From the NCBI GenBank assembly GCA_030141605.1, contig JAQGDQ010000595.1, positions 29,425-93,424 on the forward strand: a stretch of 64,000 nt of DNA, given 5' to 3'. Position 1 is the first letter of the stretch. Every line of letters starts with the position of its first letter. This DNA comes from Tubiluchus corallicola. Its lineage: Eukaryota; Priapulida; Priapulimorpha; Priapulimorphida; Tubiluchidae. The translations under genes were made by a program, and so were the position numbers. This document shows positions 63,101 to 64,000 of this stretch, piece after piece. Under the pieces are notes generated by a model. That model made no database searches and had not been told where the DNA came from. It saw only the letters and a program-made list of their open reading frames with translations.

Positions 63101-63804
63101 ATCATTGGGCTTATTACAATTTCATGTTGTCTTTCAACGCTTCTGTTGTGCTGCGTTTAATTCTTAATAAAGTGTCACGTCAGTTTCGCTCTTTACTTAA
63201 ATACTCGTTACAGCTAATTGATTTTTAGTCTGAAAACGAAATGAGAAATTGTTTGGGGAATACAGTCAACCCTCATTAAACTGACTAATTGGGGGGGGGG
63301 GTCCGGTTTAACCGATTGTCCGATTTATCTGTTATGCCTATATATGGTCTATATTATACAGGAATAATCACCTTAATAAGACCTATATACCGTGCACTAT
63401 ATACTATACTGTATATTACTTTAAAATAGTTAACCTGTGAGGATAAAGCAATTATTGTACAGTTGGTAGACCGTGTTGTGTTTAGCGCTCGGACTCGGTC
63501 GGAAATCGGTCAGTTTCCTTTACGTCCAGTTTAAGTGGGTCGACTGTATTTGAAATGTTTAGCTCACAAAGTTTGTTCAATTATTTTATGAACAGAATGA
63601 AGTGAATACTCGATCGATGAGCAACAAGCTGCAGACTACGCTAAAACGAATATCTGATAATCTCATCATACACGATACCGACCATCAGACGCAGCAGGAG
63701 CAAAGAGAAAAGGCTCGTCAACCCCATATTTCTCCCATTGTAGATCTTAGTGAACCGCAGAAGCTCTATGGACTGGCTGAACGTGTTGTCGCTGCCGAAT
63801 CGCT
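34914..63804 (+). CDS. VPS50: VPS50 / syndetin, EARP complex subunit, exons 1-16 (3' end outside window)
   Basis: Subunit of the endosome-associated recycling protein complex (with VPS51, VPS52, VPS53), which tethers vesicles at recycling endosomes. Exons: 34914-34955, 36555-36644, 38068-38190, 39581-39652, 42326-42450, 45037-45154, 47205-47323, 48180-48321, 49389-49529, 52444-52588, 53597-53768, 56255-56660, 59482-59594, 60014-60114, 61762-61880, 63596-63804. Phases agree at every junction; 2237 nt, 745 codons plus two bases, so the gene continues to the right. Recognisable peptides: [13 protein letters not shown] (N-terminus), [109 protein letters not shown] and [14 protein letters not shown]. 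The Vps54_N-like N-terminal half is complete; the C-terminal domain is cut by the window edge. Exon 3 has a weak donor (GTTTGC). Confidence 0.95.
35290..36137 (+). mobile_element. decayed CR1/L2-like LINE 3' end with (TTA)n tail
   Basis: Reads [17 protein letters not shown], a stop, [20 protein letters not shown] and VYNIIHGNI, the C-terminal region of a CR1/L2-type ORF2. It then has a 3' UTR containing CAGCCCAAAGGTCTTTGGAG and ends AATAAAGATTATTATT with a (TTA)n run at 36103-36137. In VPS50 intron 1, in the sense orientation. Confidence 0.65.
36760..37397 (+). mobile_element. LINE 3' end with hairpin and (GAATT)n tail; repeat-rich UTR
   Basis: A degenerate ~60-bp repeat (TTGCTGCATT...ATTTAACTACAT) occurs about eight times over 36760-37215. 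Next come the stem-loop GGGTGGC TGACTCGATGACC TCCT GGTCTTTC GCCACCC at 37269-37307, then AGAGATAAATAAACC and TTGAATTGAATTGAATTG. No coding part. In VPS50 intron 2. Confidence 0.65.
38537..39058 (+). mobile_element. short TIR element, CAGGGATGAGAAT family (copy 3)
   Basis: CAGGGATGAGAATTTTCCGC at the start and ATTTATCATTCTCATCCCTG at the end. 522 bp. No clear target duplication remains. Confidence 0.8.
40800..41218. mobile_element. TIR element built from CATTATGTAAC motifs
   Basis: Left end CTCATTATGTAACAATGCTG; right end inverted CTCATTATGTAACACGCAGC, about 26 bp of inverted repeat. The interior repeats CATTATGTAAC-like 10-11-mers about ten times, direct in the left half and inverted in the right half. 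No coding capacity, no clear target duplication. Confidence 0.65.
41655..42165 (-). repeat. dispersed repeat, GGGCGAGCCCAACT family (copy 3)
   Basis: Reverse complement of the repeats at 11765 and 18340: contains AGTTGGGCTCGCCCAC-like, GCCTAGTTTTAGTACAACAC and CATTTTCGCTTTCGC. In VPS50 intron 4. Confidence 0.6.
42561..44820 (+). repeat. 23-bp minisatellite, ~98 copies
   Basis: Continuous array of a 23-bp unit with core GCAACTAAACATATTGTAAA then CTA. Variants: ACTGG versus ACTAG, ATACTG versus ATATTG, CAGC for CAAC, TAAACAAACTG. Longer blocks of several units recur (for example around 44100-44700), indicating amplification in steps. It fills nearly all of VPS50 intron 5, 110 bp after exon 5. 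Confidence 0.95.
45553..45825. mobile_element. short TIR element, ACCGTATTTATTCGAG family (copy 2, incomplete)
   Basis: Starts TACCGTATTTATTCGAGTAT and follows 16103-16439 for ~105 bp, then differs. GCACCGTCTGACAAAGTCT reappears near 45796. The right terminus is missing. Confidence 0.65.
46051..46452 (+). mobile_element. jockey-like LINE ORF2 3' end, frameshifted in an A-run
   Basis: Reads [57 protein letters not shown] and [11 protein letters not shown]. At a seven-A run (46271-46277) the frame breaks; the continuation ([19 protein letters not shown]) lies in another frame. The sister copy at 21781-21873 has six A. Ends with a GATGATGATGATG tail near 46440. Confidence 0.8.
46616..47144 (+). 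mobile_element. short TIR element, CAGGGATGAGAAT family (copy 4), 6-bp TSD
   Basis: CAGGGATGAGAATTTTCCG to CATTCTCATCCGTG, flanked by CGTGTG on both sides. Contains a repeated GGGGACTTTGCCCCTCAACC type segment near its right end. Located 60 bp before VPS50 exon 7. Confidence 0.85.
47324..48179 (+). other. VPS50 intron 7, nothing recognised
   Basis: About 850 bp, AT-rich, no repeat shared with other parts of the window that I could see and no coding exon. Confidence 0.5.
48180..48405 (+). other. VPS50: VPS50 exon 8 with triplicated 5' splice site
   Basis: Exon 8 (48180-48321) ends ACTCAG|GTGAGT. The 37-bp segment spanning exon end and donor is repeated twice more in direct tandem, giving further CTCAG|GTGAG donors at 48359 and 48396. 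Only the first keeps the frame into exon 9 (TAMDQL...). Use of the second would add 37 nt and reach an in-frame TAA just before it. Confidence 0.9.
48714..49198 (+). mobile_element. short TIR element, CAGGGATGAGAAT family (copy 5), 6-bp TSD
   Basis: CAGGGATGAGAATTTTCCGC to TGTCATTCTCATCCCTG, flanked by AAGGAC on both sides (48708-48713, 49199-49204). 485 bp. Confidence 0.85.
49724..50211. mobile_element. non-autonomous hAT element (CAGGGGTGTGCAAA family)
   Basis: CAGGGGTGTGCAAATTATCT to GCAATTTGCACACCCCTG, flanked by CATTATAT and CATTATTA (8-bp duplication, two mismatches). Interior very similar to 16823-17304. Confidence 0.85.
50611..52290 (+). repeat. ~130-bp tandem array derived from a LINE reverse transcriptase
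   Basis: About 13 head-to-tail copies of a unit starting AGATACTGGTCAAGGCTGCT and containing AATAGTTTTTAGAAAGTC, TTGTCTCGCATTAGTCCG and ATACATAAAAAG. The left flank (50563-50640) reads [18 protein letters not shown] and the right flank reads [19 protein letters not shown]. Together these are the N-terminal fingers region of a LINE RT (GPD..PK.L and HKKG...NY.SVA). Most units are about 130 bp and shift frame. Two 126-bp units (42 codons) near 51180-51310 let a 127-codon frame run through (51083-51466). Confidence 0.9.
52611..52632. repeat. (TA)n microsatellite after VPS50 exon 10
   Basis: A run of TA beginning 23 bp after the exon 10 donor. Confidence 0.85.
52633..53359 (+). other. VPS50 intron 10, nothing recognised
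   Basis: AT-rich intron sequence; a short CATCATCATCATC run at 53163. No exon or repeat family identified. Confidence 0.5.
53360..53489. mobile_element. 130-bp foldback element with ~50-bp inverted arms, 6-bp TSD
   Basis: Left arm TCATACCTGACTGGTTGGCT ... CAGAAAAGTTTAAAG; right arm, inverted, TCGTACCTTACTGATTGGCT ... CAGAAAAGTTTAAAA. Flanked by ATTAAC on both sides (53354-53359, 53490-53495). Nearly the whole element is inverted repeat. The CATACCTG start and 6-bp duplication recall 33400-34264. In VPS50 intron 10, about 100 bp before exon 11. Confidence 0.85.
53907..53982 (+). repeat. 27/28-bp tandem triplet
   Basis: Three copies of ACCCAGATCTAACTCGGCAC followed by AACTA, just after VPS50 exon 11. 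Confidence 0.8.
54027..54311 (-). mobile_element. probable LINE 3' end with (ATTG)n tail
   Basis: On the minus strand the segment ends GCTGGAGTGAAATAAATTG followed by repeated ATTG (plus strand CAATCAATCAATC at 54027). This is the AAATAAA-plus-short-repeat ending seen in other LINEs here. The open frame 54311-54045 is not recognisable. Confidence 0.45.
54900..55018 (+). mobile_element. LINE 3' tail, (ACTT)n
   Basis: AAAAGGTGATAAATAAATGAC followed by repeated TTAC/ACTT. Only the tail is recognised; preceding sequence back to about 54320 has no identified feature. Confidence 0.45.
55198..55368 (+). mobile_element. CAGGGATGAGAAT family, truncated copy 6
   Basis: Starts CAGGGATGAGAATTTTCCGC and follows the family through CTTTGTTTACATCACGTA, then stops abruptly; the right terminus is missing. 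Confidence 0.75.
55441..55985 (-). mobile_element. jockey-like LINE 3' end with C2H2 finger (longer copy)
   Basis: The minus-strand frame 55895-55500 encodes [50 protein letters not shown], a charged linker and [23 protein letters not shown] (C2H2 finger). Same family as 14245-14597. The 3' end (plus-strand left) carries the GATGACGATGATG tail at 55441. 5'-truncated near 55985. Confidence 0.85.
56702..59297. mobile_element. TIR transposon (TAGGTTTTACATG ends, TA target) carrying a minisatellite
   Basis: Left end TAGGTTTTACACGTCAAATG, right end (inverted) TAGGTTTTACATGTCAAATG, each followed by GTAGAC; TA on both sides, as for Tc1/mariner-type insertion. Subterminal AAATGTAGACWTAGG-type monomers on the left, ~190 bp of unique middle (56830-57000), then the 40/41-bp array. 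A truncated copy is at 27367-27660. No transposase. Occupies VPS50 intron 12, starting 41 bp after exon 12. Confidence 0.85.
57020..59262 (+). repeat. 40/41-bp minisatellite, ~55 copies
   Basis: Unit ACATTTTGAGTTACCAAGAC then ACTTTTGAATTACCTAAATC plus T. Variants: ACATTTG (40 bp) versus ACATTTTG (41 bp), and CACATTTG versus CACTTTTG in the second half. Each unit is itself a dimer of a ~20-bp half (ACATTTGARTTACC...), matching the subterminal monomers of the host transposon. A scrambled patch lies at 57770-57930. Confidence 0.95.
59595..60013 (+). other. VPS50 intron 13, nothing recognised
   Basis: About 420 bp with no recognised repeat or exon. Confidence 0.5.
60367..61050 (+). repeat. dispersed repeat, GATTCGAGGCTAC family (copy 3)
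   Basis: Parallel to 6763-7377 with extra internal sequence (about 60560-60680): AGATTCGAGGCTACATCTCA, GCGATCTATACATCAAACGA, CGAAAAACCTCCAAAAATGG, ACTGCTGACGCAAAGCCATT. Open frames within it are not genes. Confidence 0.65.
61985..62640 (-). mobile_element. CR1/L2-like LINE 3' end, copy 2
   Basis: Near-identical to 8706-9345, ending on the minus strand with AAATAAACGACTTATGACTT. It includes part of the ORF2 C-terminus and a ~75-bp internal duplication (AAAGATAGAAAGACTRTTAT at 62302 and 62405). Head-to-head with the next entry. Confidence 0.75.
62640..62984 (+). mobile_element. CR1/L2-like LINE 3' end, copy 3 (inverted partner)
   Basis: Plus-strand copy of the same 3' UTR, ending GAAATAAATGACTTATGACTT-type. 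It is the reverse complement of the main part of 61985-62340, so the pair forms an inverted repeat of ~340-bp arms with a ~300-bp spacer. Confidence 0.75.
63263..63546. mobile_element. pogo/Tigger-like short element, TA target site
   Basis: CAGTCAACCCTCATTAAACT at the left and, inverted, CAGTCGACCCACTTAAACTG at the right, with TA on both sides (63261-63262, 63547-63548). The CAGTYGACCC start is typical of pogo/Tigger termini. A G-run at 63291-63301. Just before VPS50 exon 16. Confidence 0.8.
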
Positions 63805-63945
63805 GTAAGCCTGCCGTCAAATTTTCATTATTGTTTGTTAATTTTCGTTGTCACCTTAGTCGAATCATTATCAATTGCAAGTCTTTTTGGCATTTGCTTG
63901 TTGTGTTGTAAGTAGTCTGCTTTGATTTATGCTATTATTGTGTAC

Positions 63946-64000
63946 TCACATCTTGGTTTGCCGGACCTCGCTTTTACGGATATCAGAAGAATCGGACAAA
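63946..64000. mobile_element. TIR element left end, cut by window edge
   Basis: TACTCACATCTTGGTTTGCC and CGCTTTTACGGATATCAGAA match the left end of 23152-23671. Confidence 0.5.

Overview
The window is animal nuclear DNA, AT-rich, with small exons (mostly 60-210 bp) in long introns full of transposons. It has GT-AG introns and three genes of universal or metazoan families, so it is a eukaryote, most likely an invertebrate metazoan. The sequence alone does not let me name the phylum. There are no tRNA genes, operons or prokaryotic signals. Gene layout, left to right: (1) the last coding exon of cytochrome c (+, 817-962; the rest lies left of the window). (2) A complete 21-exon gene on the minus strand (34780 down to 3492) for the second-largest subunit of RNA polymerase I (POLR1B/RPA2, 1143 aa when my exons are joined). 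(3) A plus-strand gene starting at 34914 for VPS50/syndetin, a subunit of the EARP endosomal tethering complex; 16 exons (745 codons) are present and the 3' part runs off the right edge. Cytochrome c and POLR1B are convergent. POLR1B and VPS50 are divergent, with start codons only 133 bp apart, so they probably share a bidirectional promoter, which contains a CACGTG box. Every internal exon joins in frame with its neighbours, which is strong support for both models. Almost everything else is mobile or tandem DNA. It includes 3' ends of several LINE families (RTE-like, jockey-like with a C-terminal C2H2 finger, CR1/L2-like), three solo LTRs, hAT elements with 8-bp target duplications, TA-flanked mariner-like elements, many short TIR elements (two groups with 6-7 bp duplications), and SINEs with a 5S-rRNA head. 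Three large tandem arrays sit in VPS50 introns: a 23-bp minisatellite (42561-44820), a ~130-bp array made from a piece of a LINE reverse transcriptase (50611-52290), and a 40/41-bp array inside a TIR transposon (56702-59297). The most interesting observations are a LINE 3'-end hairpin kept by compensatory change in families with different tails, the transposon-borne and RT-derived satellites, the 5S-headed SINEs, inverted SINE copies flanking two POLR1B exons (a circRNA-like layout), a triplicated 5' splice site in VPS50, and the compact divergent promoter.
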